NCBI RefSeq assembly: GCF_008727865.1
Contig: NZ_VTWU01000005.1
Span: 62,001-126,000 of the forward strand
DNA: 64,000 nt
Direction of reading: 5' to 3'
Origin: Hymenobacter busanensis
GTDB lineage: Bacteria > Bacteroidota > Bacteroidia > Cytophagales > Hymenobacteraceae
Shown here one piece after another: positions 34,252-43,357 of the stretch. A program made the position numbers and the translations under genes. Under the pieces are notes generated by a model, which was given only the letters and a program-made list of their open reading frames with translations, made no database searches and was not told where the DNA came from. Position 1 is the first letter of the stretch. The number at the start of each line of letters is the position of its first letter.

Positions 34252-34284
34252 GAGCCTCGCCCGAACCCGTTTCCGGCGGGGCTC
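34252..34284 (+). terminator. Possible terminator after the DPP4 gene
   Basis: GAGCCTCGCC (34252-34261) pairs with GGCGGGGCTC (34275-34284) with one wobble. No T-run follows, so it is a weak call. The rest of the 258-bp spacer to 34485 shows nothing I can name. Confidence 0.4.
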
Positions 34285-34484
34285 ACGCGTTATCAAGAGT
34301 GGATTTTGCCAGCTCAGCCAGCCACCGGAAGCTCCGCTGTGCGCCCTTTTTCGCCGAGGTGTGCAACCTCCGTGGGTGCCGGGTGTAATGTTTTATGCTG
34401 ATATTCAGTGCATAATTGCGGGCCGGGTGCGAAAACAACTACCGCAGGCGTTCGGCTGGCTGAATTTCTACGTAGAGGCTTGTC

Positions 34485-35948
34485 ATGCGTACACGTCGAC
34501 TCTTGCTGGGCGTAGTAACCGGGGGCTTGCTGGGATGGGGGAGTAGTGGATGCCACCGCGAAAACGTAGCCCGCACCGAACCGCCCGCGCCCGCCGCTGC
34601 CGCCCCGGCTGCTTCCGAAGAGCTAGCCGCCAGCCCTACGCGGCCTGCCCCCGCCACCACCTGGCACCGCTTGCACCGGCTCACCCGCCGCAGCGCGCCG
34701 CTTGTGCGCTACTACGCGGTGCGGCACCCCGCCGCACCCGATACGGCCGCGCCGCCCGCCGACGCCCGCCTCTTCGACCTCACGCTGAAAGCCAGTGAGT
34801 TTTTCCGCATCGACCCCCGCCAGGCTGCCGAAGTGCGCGGGCGCGAAGGCACCATCGTCCGCATTCCGGCCCGTGCCTTGGTGGATGCCCGGCAGCGCCC
34901 CGCCACCAGCGAAGTGTGGGTGGAGCTGAAGGAGTGCTATTCCCTAGCCGATCTGGTGCTGTCGAACCACGTGAGTGCCACGGCCGATGGCACGCCGCAG
35001 CAAACGGCTGGTATGCTGCTGGTGCGGGCTACGGCGCCCGGCGGCCGGGCTTTGCAGCTAGCTGCCGGCACCGCGTTGGAAGTAGAAATGCCCGAGGACA
35101 AGCCGTTTCAACCCTCGTGGCAGCTCCACTATGGCCTGGCCCGCCGCCAGCAAACCACCCGCTGGCTGGCGGCGCAGCCCGTGGCCCTGCCCGCCGACCG
35201 CGTGTACACCACGGCCGAAACCATGCCCGCCTTCGGCAGCGGCCCCGCCGACCTCAACGCCCTGATGCGCTACCCCGACGCCGCGCTCCAGAAACACACC
35301 AAGGGCTTGGTTTTCGCTTCGTTCGTTGTCGATGAAGACGGGCAGGTGCTCAACCCGCACATCCTGCGCGGCCTCGGCGACGGGTGCGACGAAGAAGTGC
35401 TGCGGGTGCTGCGCTACACCTCGGGCCGCTGGGTGCCAGGCCGCCGCAACGGGCAGCCCGTGAAAGTGAAAATGACGCTGCCCATCCGTTTCGCGCCCGA
35501 CGCCGGCCTGCTGGCCAGCACCGACACCGCCGTGCTACCCAACGAAGCAGGCCTTACCGAGGCCGAAGATGCGCCCACCGGATTGCCCGTGCCCAGCCCC
35601 CGCGGCTACGCCAGTGCCCAACTCGGCTGGCTGACGTGGCTGCGCCCCTTGCATACCGCCGAACACGCGCCCCTAACCGTGGCCGTGGAACCCGACGAGC
35701 ACACCTCGATGCGGCTGGTGGTGCCCGGGGCGCCCGCCGTGCTGCAGGCCGAGGCCGAAGACGGTCAGTACGTTTTTCTGCAGGCTCCTGCCCGACAGCG
35801 GGCGTGGCTGGTGGGGCTGCGCTTCACCAACGGCACGCCGTTTCTGGCCCTGCGTGAAGTAGTAGCCGGCCAAAGTCAGGCCGAGGAACTGGAGTTCCGC
35901 GAAACAACGCTGGCTGATTTAGAATCCGCTTTGGCCCGCCTGCGGTAG
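34485..35948 (+). CDS. Lipoprotein with a TonB C-terminal domain and extra C-terminal region
   Basis: 487 aa. Signal with lipobox GSSGC (acyl Cys23), then an Ala/Pro-rich stretch (about 32-58). Next is a region about 95-240 (LFDLTLKASEFFRIDPRQAAEV, TIVRIPARALVD, WVELKECYSLADLVLSNH). A TonB_C-type domain follows at about 244-336 (MPAFGSGPADLNALMRYPDAALQKHTKGLVFASFVVDEDGQVLNPHILRGLGDGCDEEVLRVL in outline). A further 150 residues lie beyond it. Classical TonB is anchored in the inner membrane by a helix; a lipid anchor with the TonB fold in the middle is unusual. It therefore may not be an energy transducer. Preceded by 258 bp without genes, followed by a membrane protein gene. Confidence 0.82.
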   Translation: MRTRRLLLGVVTGGLLGWGSSGCHRENVARTEPPAPAAAAPAASEELAASPTRPAPATTWHRLHRLTRRSAPLVRYYAVRHPAAPDTAAPPADARLFDLTLKASEFFRIDPRQAAEVRGREGTIVRIPARALVDARQRPATSEVWVELKECYSLADLVLSNHVSATADGTPQQTAGMLLVRATAPGGRALQLAAGTALEVEMPEDKPFQPSWQLHYGLARRQQTTRWLAAQPVALPADRVYTTAETMPAFGSGPADLNALMRYPDAALQKHTKGLVFASFVVDEDGQVLNPHILRGLGDGCDEEVLRVLRYTSGRWVPGRRNGQPVKVKMTLPIRFAPDAGLLASTDTAVLPNEAGLTEAEDAPTGLPVPSPRGYASAQLGWLTWLRPLHTAEHAPLTVAVEPDEHTSMRLVVPGAPAVLQAEAEDGQYVFLQAPARQRAWLVGLRFTNGTPFLALREVVAGQSQAEELEFRETTLADLESALARLR

Positions 35949-36010
35949 AGTCCAGCTTGCGGCGGCCCGCAGCCAAACGGCTAATTTGCCGGCTGTTTCT
36001 GCGTTCCGCT

Positions 36011-37366
36011 ATGCTTCTTTCCCCTCCTGCTCCGCCGGCACGCCGGTGGCTGGTACTGCTCGTCTGGCTGGCTTTTCTGCTGGAAGTGGTCTTGTTCACC
36101 TTCGGCCGAAACGTCATTGGCCCGTATTGGAGCCCGGTGGCGCTGCTGCTCTGCGGGCTGACTCTGGCCGGAGCCGCGGCCGTGTATACCACCAACTGCC
36201 ACTTGACGTGGGCACCGGCCGGGCAGCCAAGCCGGCTGGTTCGGTGGGTGGTAGGCAGCGGCGCGGTGCTGCTGAGCGCCGTGCTGACGGGCGGCGTAGT
36301 GGCCAAACAGATTGGTCGGCAGCCGTTGAGCGAGCTGCTGACGCATTCCGACATCGTGCCCGCGCTGCAGGTTTACGTGTCGCGGTGGTTGAGTGGCGCG
36401 CAGGTATACCAACGTATTGAGCTGGGCGGCTACAGTTTTCTGCCCAATTACCCGCCGCTGCAGTGGCTGCCCTTCGTGCCCGCCGAGTTACTTGGCATCG
36501 ACTACCGTTGGTGGGCGGCCGGGGCATTGCTGCTGGCCCTGGCGGCCTATCAAATCTTGGTAGCCCGGCTGGGCTTGTCCTGGGGCGAGTGGCTGCTGAA
36601 AGCCTTGGTGCCGGTGCTGGTGGTGCACTTTGTAGTCCTCACCGAGCGCAACCTCATGGGCCTGACGGTGGAAAGCTTGGCGTTTGGCTACTACGCGCTG
36701 CTGGCGCTGGCCATTTTGCACCGTTCGGCGGCAGCCCGCGCTATTGCCCTGGTTTTTTGCGTGCTGTCGCGCTATTCTTTGGCGCTGTGGCTACCGCTCT
36801 ATGCCGTGTTGCTCTGGTACGAAAGCCCGAAGCAAGCCCGGCGCACAATTGGCTTGGCCCTGGCCCTGACAGGCGCGATTTTGGTGGCGTTTCTGTGGCA
36901 CGACCCGTCCATTTTCCTGCGGGCGCAGCTCGAAAATTTCGACGTGACGGTGGGGGAGTGGCAGAATCACGTGGAGGATACGTTGCACGGCTGGCCGCGG
37001 CACGTATTCACCGGCACGGGCCTGGCGCCGTGGTGGTACCACGGCCCGGCGGCGGCGGCCGAAAGCATCCGTAGCCTGCAAACGGTGCACTTTGCTGTGT
37101 GCGCCGCCGTGCCGCTGCTCTGGGGCCTGTGGTGGTGGCCCCGCCGGCACCGTCTCGATGTGCGGTTGGTAGCCCTGTTCAGCCTGAAAGCGTATCTGGC
37201 GGTTTTCTACGCGTTTCTGATTCTGCCCTACGTGTACCTGGCTATCCTCAGCTTGGTCTGGTCGTGGTTCGTGGTGGCCGTCGTCAGCGGTTCCCCGCAG
37301 CGTTTCCTGCAGCCGATAGCCTTACCCGCTGCGCCCAACGCCGGTAGCGCTACGCCTACAGCTTGA
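36011..37366 (+). CDS. Multi-spanning membrane protein, GT87/DUF2029-like, paralogue of the gene at 47042
   Basis: 451 aa with about ten predicted membrane segments and the lumenal or periplasmic loops of a GT-C-type glycosyltransferase. It shares with the product at 47042 the segments 'SDIVPALQVYVSRWLSGAQVYQ', 'PNYPPLQWLPFVPAELLGIDYRWW', 'SRYSLALWLPLYA' and 'VTVGEWQNH', so the two are paralogues. Function would be transfer of sugars from lipid-linked donors, inferred from fold. The ATG at 36011 is preferred to the start at 35957 because it begins just before the first membrane segment. Its 3' end overlaps the convergent ALDH gene by 11 bp. Confidence 0.75.
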   Translation: MLLSPPAPPARRWLVLLVWLAFLLEVVLFTFGRNVIGPYWSPVALLLCGLTLAGAAAVYTTNCHLTWAPAGQPSRLVRWVVGSGAVLLSAVLTGGVVAKQIGRQPLSELLTHSDIVPALQVYVSRWLSGAQVYQRIELGGYSFLPNYPPLQWLPFVPAELLGIDYRWWAAGALLLALAAYQILVARLGLSWGEWLLKALVPVLVVHFVVLTERNLMGLTVESLAFGYYALLALAILHRSAAARAIALVFCVLSRYSLALWLPLYAVLLWYESPKQARRTIGLALALTGAILVAFLWHDPSIFLRAQLENFDVTVGEWQNHVEDTLHGWPRHVFTGTGLAPWWYHGPAAAAESIRSLQTVHFAVCAAVPLLWGLWWWPRRHRLDVRLVALFSLKAYLAVFYAFLILPYVYLAILSLVWSWFVVAVVSGSPQRFLQPIALPAAPNAGSATPTA

Positions 37367-38798
37367 CCGTAATGCTCTGTGGTTCGGTGAAGAAGCGCAG
37401 CGCCTCCACGCCACCTTCGCGGCCCACGCCGGAGTTTTTCATGCCTCCAAAAGGCGTGCGCAGGTCGCGGTGCAGCCAGGTATTAATCCAGACGATGCCC
37501 GAGTGCAGGGCGTGGGCCACGCGGTGCGCCCGGTTCAGGTCGCGCGTCCAGATGGTGGCGGCCAGGCCGTATTCGGTGCCGTTGGCCCAGGTCAGGGCTT
37601 CTTCTTCGGTGTCGAATGGCGCCAGCGTAACCACGGGCCCGAAGATTTCCTCGCGGTTGGTGCGGCAGTCGGGCGCCAGGCCTTCAAACACCGTGGGCTG
37701 CAGGAAATAGCCGCCGGCGCAGCGGCCCTCCAGCTGCACCCGTTGACCACCAGCCAGCAGTCGGCCACCTTCCTGTTGGGCCAACTCAATGTAGCTCATT
37801 ACTTTCTGCAAGTGCGCCTCGCTCACCAACGCTCCTTGGCGGCTCTCGGCCCGTTGCGGGTCGCCGACGGTAAGGCCGGCCACGCCCGCCAGAAACCGCT
37901 CTTTGAAAGGCTCGTAGATGCTGCGCTCAACCAGAATGCGCGAGCCGCACAGGCATATTTGGCCCTGATTGGCGAAGGAGCTGCGCAGGCTGGTGCGCAC
38001 GGCCTCGTCCAGGTCGCAGTCGGCGAAAATGAGGTTGGGGTTTTTGCCGCCCAGCTCCAGCGAAAGTTTCTTGAACATGGGCGCGGCCGTGCGGGCAATA
38101 TGCTCGCCGGTTTTGGTGCCGCCCGTGAAGCTGATGGCCTTGATAGCCGGGTGCTCGATGATGGGCTGGCCCGCGCCCGGCCCGGTACCGTGCACGATGT
38201 TGAGCACGCCCGCTGGCAAGCCCGCCTCGATGCACAACTCGCTCAGCAGGAAAGCCGTGTAGGGTGTTATTTCCGACGGCTTGGCCACTACGCAGCACCC
38301 AGCGGCCAGGGCTGGGGCAATTTTCCAGGTAAAGAGGTACAGCGGTAGGTTCCAGGGCGATATGCAGCCCACCACGCCCAGCGGGTGGCGCACGGTGTAG
38401 TTCAGCGCCACGCCTTCCTGAAAGTGCGTTTCGGAGGCAAAATGCTGCGCCGCAGTGCCAAAAAAAGCAAAGTTGCTGGCCGCCCGCGGAATGTCCACCG
38501 CCCGGGCGAGGCTCACGGGCTTGCCGTTGTCTTGGCTTTCGGCCTGTGCCAGGCGTTCCAGGTCGCGCTCAATCAGCTCCGAAATGCGCACCAGCAGGCG
38601 GCCGCGCTCTTCGGCGGGCAGCAGGCGCCAGGCGGGTAAGGCCGCCTCGGCAGCGGCCACGGCCTGTTGCACGTCGTGGGCATCGGAGTCGGGAATGCGG
38701 CTGAACACTTGCCCGGTGGCGGGTTCGGGGTTGTCGAGGTAGCGGCCGGCGTGGGGAGCCACCAGCTGGCCGCCGATGTAATTGAGCAAGTGCAGCAT
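37356..38798 (-). CDS. Aldehyde dehydrogenase, probable 2-aminomuconate-6-semialdehyde dehydrogenase
   Basis: 480 aa NAD-dependent ALDH. Cofactor and catalytic motifs: PWNLP (Asn150), TGGTKTGEHIA, Glu248 (LELGGKNPN), Cys282 (NQGQICLC). The NQGQICLC, ISPWNLPLYLFTWKIAPALAAG and HLEKV-like stretches resemble the 2-aminomuconate/2-hydroxymuconate semialdehyde dehydrogenase group (human ALDH8A1 has NQGEICLC). Because ACMS decarboxylase, kynureninase, kmo and 3-hydroxyanthranilate dioxygenase are all within 25 kb, the likely role is oxidation of 2-aminomuconate semialdehyde in kynurenine catabolism. Substrate specificity is inferred from family and context. ATG 38798 starts the family N-terminus; overlaps the neighbour's 3' end by 11 bp. 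Confidence 0.87.
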   Translation of the reverse strand: MLHLLNYIGGQLVAPHAGRYLDNPEPATGQVFSRIPDSDAHDVQQAVAAAEAALPAWRLLPAEERGRLLVRISELIERDLERLAQAESQDNGKPVSLARAVDIPRAASNFAFFGTAAQHFASETHFQEGVALNYTVRHPLGVVGCISPWNLPLYLFTWKIAPALAAGCCVVAKPSEITPYTAFLLSELCIEAGLPAGVLNIVHGTGPGAGQPIIEHPAIKAISFTGGTKTGEHIARTAAPMFKKLSLELGGKNPNLIFADCDLDEAVRTSLRSSFANQGQICLCGSRILVERSIYEPFKERFLAGVAGLTVGDPQRAESRQGALVSEAHLQKVMSYIELAQQEGGRLLAGGQRVQLEGRCAGGYFLQPTVFEGLAPDCRTNREEIFGPVVTLAPFDTEEEALTWANGTEYGLAATIWTRDLNRAHRVAHALHSGIVWINTWLHRDLRTPFGGMKNSGVGREGGVEALRFFTEPQSITVKL

Positions 38799-38830
38799 GA
38801 GGCGCGGGCGAGGAAAGTAGGGGACGCCGG

Positions 38831-38864
38831 CAAAGGTAGGCAACGCGGCAAAAAGCTACTTTCG
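38831..38864. promoter_or_regulatory. Divergent -7-like elements between the ALDH gene and the 38976 gene
   Basis: Minus-strand TACCTTTG (38838-38831) lies 32 nt before the ALDH start, and plus-strand TACTTTCG (38857-38864) points to the gene at 38976. Both match TAnnTTYG. Confidence 0.4.
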
Positions 38865-38975
38865 TGGCTGGGCACGCCCGCTGGTTGGCTGCAAAGCCGG
38901 GTTGCCGTCTGTTGCACGGCGCCGCCGGCCGTGGTGCGCCCGCGTAGTGGTGCTGCCTTCTGATCCTGGTTGTCT

Positions 38976-40727
38976 ATGAAATTTACTGTTTCCTGGCGGG
39001 AGCTGCTGTTGAGCGCCGCGTTCTTCGTGCTCCTCTTTGTGTGGTACAGCTGGCCCCTGGCAGCGCAGTTCACCACGGCCTTCGCAGGCGTGGCCGGCAA
39101 CGACGCCAACCAGTACGTGTGGAACGCCTACAACTTTCACCGGGCCGTGGCCGAAGGCAGTAGCCCTTTCCACACCGACCTGCTGCTGTACCCGCAGGGC
39201 TCTTCGCTGGTGATGCACACCTACACGCCGGTCATTGGCCTGCTGAATGTGGTGCTCAATCAGGAAATTCTGGCCGTAAACGTGGCGTTGCTGCTGAGCT
39301 TCGTGCTGTCGGGCGTGGGGGCCTACCGTCTGTGCCGGCGCTGGGTAGCCAACCCGGTGCTGTGCGCATTGGCCGGCTTGGTATTCGCGTTTTCGCCCTA
39401 CAAGCTGGCGCATCTGCCCGAGCACTACCACCTGCTGCTCACCGCGCCGGTGCCGTTCTACATCTATGCGTTTCTGGAGGCGTTCGGCTTCGAAAACGGC
39501 CGCCTGTGGCCGCGCGTGCGCCGCTGGAGCCAGGTGCTGCTGTGCGTCGGCCTGGGGCTGGTGGCCCTGCTCAGCGACTATTACACGCTCTTCGGCCTGA
39601 TTTATTTTTCCGCTGGTTACGCGCTCTACTACGCCCTGCGGCTGGGACAAGTCAACTGGCGGCAGTGGCGGCCCTGGGCGGTGCTGGCGGCCGTGCTGGT
39701 CGTCAGCCACGTTGCGTCGCGCCTGCTGAACAAGGCCCGGGTGTTCGACAACGACGGTTTTTGGTGGGGCGGCGACGTGGCCGGCTACCTGCTGCCGCCG
39801 CTCAACAGCCGTTGGCTCAGCACCGCCGCCACCGAGGCCCTGCACCGTAACGGGCGCGTCTTCAACACGCCCGGCTCGGTCGAAAACGTGATGTTTCTGG
39901 GCTACGCCCTGCTGCTCCTCACGCTGTGGTGGCTGGTGCGCGGGCGCCGCCACTCCGCCCTCAACGACCAGCGCGCCGACCAACCCGGCGGCGCCCTGCC
40001 GTGGCTGACGCTGCTGTTTGTGATGCTCACGCTGCCCGAGCTGCGGGTATTTGGGAAGCACCTGCTGCGCCTGCCCACCGGGCTGCTGCACTACGTGCCG
40101 TTTATCAACAACATCCGCTGCCCCACGCGCTTTGTGTCGATGGTAGCACTGCTGCTGCCCATTGTGCTCTTCGCCGCCCTCGACCCGTGGCTGCGCACCC
40201 GCCTGCAGCCGGCCGCGCGCACGGCCGCTTCGCTGGGGTTGCTGCTACTGGTGGCGCTGGAGTTTCAGCCGCAGGCTCCGCCGCTCATCCACGCAGCCGA
40301 CGTGCCCCGCGTCTACCAGGTAGTGGCTCAACTGCCCGGCGACGTGCTGTTTCCTGTGCCCTTCGGCCTGCTCGACGGCTTCCATAAGAAAGGCCAGCCC
40401 GACCCCAGCGACCTGTTTTACCAAACCCGCCACCACAAGAAAGTACCCGGCGCCTACATTTCGCGCCTGCCCCAGAGCACTTTCGATGCCTTCGACCGCG
40501 ACCCGGTGATGCACCACTTGCTCACCCTGCAAGACCACCCCAATACAGTGCTTGCCGCGCCTTCGGCTGCGGCTGTGGCCACGTTTCTGCGCGTTTATCA
40601 CCCCGCGGCATTCGTAGTAGCGCCGGCTTTCCGCCACACGCCCGTGCACCAGTACTTGCGCCAAACCATGCTGCCGCTGGGCTACCGCGAAACGGCCATC
40701 GGCAACTACGTGCTGCTGCAGCGGTAG
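38976..40727 (+). CDS. Multi-spanning membrane protein (GT-C-like, YfhO/mannosyltransferase-type)
   Basis: 583 aa, about 11-12 predicted membrane segments and a periplasmic C-terminal domain of about 130 residues (VPRVYQVVAQLPGDVLFPVPFGLLDGF...). The first loop has GNDANQYVWNAYNFHRAV, an acidic motif where GT-C transferases keep their catalytic Asp. SDYYTLFGLIYFSAGYALY and INNIRCPTRFVSMVALLLP recall the bacterial PMT/YfhO-like proteins that glycosylate cell-surface polymers. Acceptor and donor are unknown. The ATG at 38976 was chosen; TTG two codons earlier is possible. Convergent with the DUF2079 gene (25-bp gap). Confidence 0.78.
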   Translation: MKFTVSWRELLLSAAFFVLLFVWYSWPLAAQFTTAFAGVAGNDANQYVWNAYNFHRAVAEGSSPFHTDLLLYPQGSSLVMHTYTPVIGLLNVVLNQEILAVNVALLLSFVLSGVGAYRLCRRWVANPVLCALAGLVFAFSPYKLAHLPEHYHLLLTAPVPFYIYAFLEAFGFENGRLWPRVRRWSQVLLCVGLGLVALLSDYYTLFGLIYFSAGYALYYALRLGQVNWRQWRPWAVLAAVLVVSHVASRLLNKARVFDNDGFWWGGDVAGYLLPPLNSRWLSTAATEALHRNGRVFNTPGSVENVMFLGYALLLLTLWWLVRGRRHSALNDQRADQPGGALPWLTLLFVMLTLPELRVFGKHLLRLPTGLLHYVPFINNIRCPTRFVSMVALLLPIVLFAALDPWLRTRLQPAARTAASLGLLLLVALEFQPQAPPLIHAADVPRVYQVVAQLPGDVLFPVPFGLLDGFHKKGQPDPSDLFYQTRHHKKVPGAYISRLPQSTFDAFDRDPVMHHLLTLQDHPNTVLAAPSAAAVATFLRVYHPAAFVVAPAFRHTPVHQYLRQTMLPLGYRETAIGNYVLLQR

Positions 40728-40752
40728 CGGTTTTGGGCGGTTGTGTAGTTGA

Positions 40753-42282
40753 TTATGGCGTTGCGGGGTCGTTGATGCGGCGGGCGAAGTAGCGGCGCGG
40801 CGGAGTGGGTAGCGGCTGTACCCGTTCCAAAATCAGCAGGGTTTCCTGGTCGAAGCGCACCCGCCACTCCGGGGAGGCTCGGAACGCGGCTATCTGCGTC
40901 TGGTATTCGGCTTCCGAAAGCGGGGTGGCGCCGTCGTTGAGCAGCAGCGCCACGTAGTTGGCCCGCGCTACGTCTTCGGGGAAGCAGAAAATGTACGGCC
41001 GGGCGGTAAGGTGCGGTACCAGCGCCGACGAAGCCGTGACGGCTGCCGTGTCGGGAATCAGCCGCAGGGCCCGGTGTACTGTGCCCACATCGAAGCCCCG
41101 GCGGTAGTGGCGGGGCAGATAGAACTGCGAGGCGCTTTTGTCGTGCCACTTCGACACGCGCACCTCCAAAGACGTGATGGTGGCCGCCAGCGTGAGCAGC
41201 GCGGCGGCCGCACCCCATTGCCCCGCCCGCCGTGGCCGGGCCTGCAGCAGCCAATGGCCCAGCGCCATGTTCAGCACCGGCACAAACTCGATGGAGTACT
41301 GGTAGTTGAGTCCCCAGTGCACAAACTGCGACGAGAGCAGTTTCTGGGCAAAAATGGGCGCCACCATCAGCAAATACGCCGGACGCCGCAGCAGCGCTAG
41401 CCCGCCCGATAGCAGCACCATCAGAAACAGTTCCAGCTTGATGCCGTCGGCCTCGGGGGTGTTGGGCAGCGTGTTTTGAAACACCAGTTGGAACAGCTGC
41501 GCCGGGTGAGTCAGGAGGTTGCCGATGATGGCGGCTGGCGAACTACCCAGCGCGGCGTAGCTGTGCTGGTGGTAGTAGGGGCGGCCTTCGCTGAAAGCAG
41601 GAATGACCCACTTGATGACCACTGCGGCATACAGCACGCCCACCACGGCCAGCCCCAGCGCCAGCCACCGGCGGCGCGGCACCCGCCAGTGCAGCCACGC
41701 TAGTCCGGCGCAGACAAATGCCAGCCACAAGGCCATGTTCTCTTTGCAGAGCACCATTGCGGCAAACACCAGCAGGGTAGGAGTGCGGCGGTCCTGCTCG
41801 AAGAAGTAGACCAGCCAGGGCAGCAGCATGGCGGCTACTACGTTGTCGTGGAAGTCGAAAGCCAGGGCCGAGAAAATGCCCCAAATGCTCAGAAACTGCG
41901 CCATTTGGGCCACGGCCGCCGCGGGTTGCTGGCCCGCCGAGCGCAGCACATGCAGGCGGTAGGCGCCGTAGCCGCCCAGCAGCACGGCCGCTAGTTGCAC
42001 CAACAGCAGGGAGTAGGAGCCGAAAAGCCGGTACAGCGGTGCCCACGCCAACTGCAGCACCATAAAATGGTCGCCCAGCAAGTTGTTGTAGCGCAGCACC
42101 GAATTCACGTTCAGCCGGCCGTGGGCATAGTCCCACTGCGCCTGGTTGAAAATGCCCAGGTCGAAGGCGTAGGTGCGGAACGCGTAGTGGTTGTAGAGGG
42201 CGAGCAGCGCGTAGCACACTGCAAAAAAGCCCAACACCGCCGCGGCCCAGCGCCGGTAAGAAGCTACCGAAGAATTGGCCAT
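40753..42282 (-). CDS. DUF2079 integral membrane protein
   Basis: 509 aa with about 12 predicted membrane segments. The opening 'AVCYALLALYNHYAFRTYAFDLGIFNQAQWDYAHGRLNVNSVLRYNNLLGDHFM' (in outline) is the DUF2079 signature: FDLGIFNQ in the first loop followed by a conserved GDHF. The family is GT-C-like, of unknown substrate. It is the last gene of a minus-strand unit: methyltransferase (43358), GT2 (42313), then this gene with a 30-bp gap. Confidence 0.88.
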   Translation of the reverse strand: MANSSVASYRRWAAAVLGFFAVCYALLALYNHYAFRTYAFDLGIFNQAQWDYAHGRLNVNSVLRYNNLLGDHFMVLQLAWAPLYRLFGSYSLLLVQLAAVLLGGYGAYRLHVLRSAGQQPAAAVAQMAQFLSIWGIFSALAFDFHDNVVAAMLLPWLVYFFEQDRRTPTLLVFAAMVLCKENMALWLAFVCAGLAWLHWRVPRRRWLALGLAVVGVLYAAVVIKWVIPAFSEGRPYYHQHSYAALGSSPAAIIGNLLTHPAQLFQLVFQNTLPNTPEADGIKLELFLMVLLSGGLALLRRPAYLLMVAPIFAQKLLSSQFVHWGLNYQYSIEFVPVLNMALGHWLLQARPRRAGQWGAAAALLTLAATITSLEVRVSKWHDKSASQFYLPRHYRRGFDVGTVHRALRLIPDTAAVTASSALVPHLTARPYIFCFPEDVARANYVALLLNDGATPLSEAEYQTQIAAFRASPEWRVRFDQETLLILERVQPLPTPPRRYFARRINDPATP

Positions 42283-42312
42283 AGCCGAAGGAGTGGGCGC
42301 CGCCCGAAACGA

Positions 42313-43281
42313 TTAATGCCCCGCCGTCAGCGCCTCGGGCGAAATCGTGACAGGAATGTTGGTGTCGGAAATGATGTAGAGCGGCCGGCGGCGCACGTTG
42401 GTGCTCAGGCGGGCAATGTACTCGCCAATCAGGCCCACCGAAATCAGCTGCACGCCGCCCAGAAACAGGATGCTCACCATCAGGGAAGGCCAGCCGGGCT
42501 GGTAGTCGTGGGCAATGAAGCGGGCGTAGAGCGTGTAGAGCAGCACCAGAAACGCAATGCCCGACACCACAAAGCCCATGAGCGTGGCGGCTTTCAAGGG
42601 CACGTCGGAGAAGGCCGTAATGCCGTCGAGGGCCAGGCGCATCATTTTGCGGTAGGTGTAGCCGGTTTCGCCGCCGGCCCGCTCGGCGCGGTCGTACTCC
42701 ACGTAGGTCTGGCGGTAGCCAATCCACGAAATCTGGCCGCGCAGAAACTTATTCTGCTCGGGCATCTGCTTGAGGGCTTCCACCACCTTGCGCGAAATAA
42801 TGCGGAAGTCGCCGGTGTCGACGGGAATGGAAATGCTGGTGATGCGCGCCAGAATGCGGTAGAACAGCTTGGCCGTGAACAGCTTCATGGCGCTTTCGCC
42901 CTGGCGGCGGCGGCGCTTGGCGTACACCACCTCGTAGCCCTCGCGCAGCTTCTGGTAGAGCGGCACAATTAGCTCGGGCGGGTCCTGCAGGTCGGCGTCG
43001 ATGATAACCACGGCCGCGCCCTGCGACAAATCCAGCCCGGCCGTCACGGCAATCTGGTGGCCGAAGTTGCGGCTGAAGTCGATGTAGCGCACGTTGGCGT
43101 GCCGGGCGGCCAGCTCGTGAATCAGGGCCAGGGACCGGTCGCGCGAGCCGTCGTTCACGAAGATGTACTCGCAGCTCACGCCCATCGGCTCAACCACGCC
43201 GCGCAGGCGCTGGTAGAGCGTGGGAATGTTGGCTTCTTCGTTGTAGATGGGAATGACGATGGAGAGGTCCAGAGTGGGCAT
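42313..43281 (-). CDS. GT2 glycosyltransferase of the DPMS/GtrB type (polyprenyl-phosphate glycosyltransferase)
   Basis: 322 aa. N-terminal GT-A domain: LSIVIPIYNEEANIP, EYIFVNDGSRDRSL, DADLQDPPELI (metal-binding DxD-like) and GDFRIISRKVVEAL. The C-terminal part (about 235-285) has two membrane segments. This architecture is that of enzymes that load a sugar onto undecaprenyl phosphate (GtrB, ArnC, DPM1), which in turn feeds GT-C transferases such as the many encoded around it. The sugar cannot be told. Downstream gene DUF2079 is 30 bp away; upstream methyltransferase 76 bp. Confidence 0.92.
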   Translation of the reverse strand: MPTLDLSIVIPIYNEEANIPTLYQRLRGVVEPMGVSCEYIFVNDGSRDRSLALIHELAARHANVRYIDFSRNFGHQIAVTAGLDLSQGAAVVIIDADLQDPPELIVPLYQKLREGYEVVYAKRRRRQGESAMKLFTAKLFYRILARITSISIPVDTGDFRIISRKVVEALKQMPEQNKFLRGQISWIGYRQTYVEYDRAERAGGETGYTYRKMMRLALDGITAFSDVPLKAATLMGFVVSGIAFLVLLYTLYARFIAHDYQPGWPSLMVSILFLGGVQLISVGLIGEYIARLSTNVRRRPLYIISDTNIPVTISPEALTAGH

Positions 43282-43357
43282 GCGGGAAGAATGGGGGCCA
43301 AATAGGGCAGAAAACGCAGCGGGCAGCCGCCGACCTGCCGACGGATGCAGGAACAGC

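Noticed and set aside
34244-34546. 100-codon frame between the DPP4 gene and the TonB-domain lipoprotein gene
   Set aside because: Mixed composition with no family feature and it overlaps the next gene's start; probably chance.
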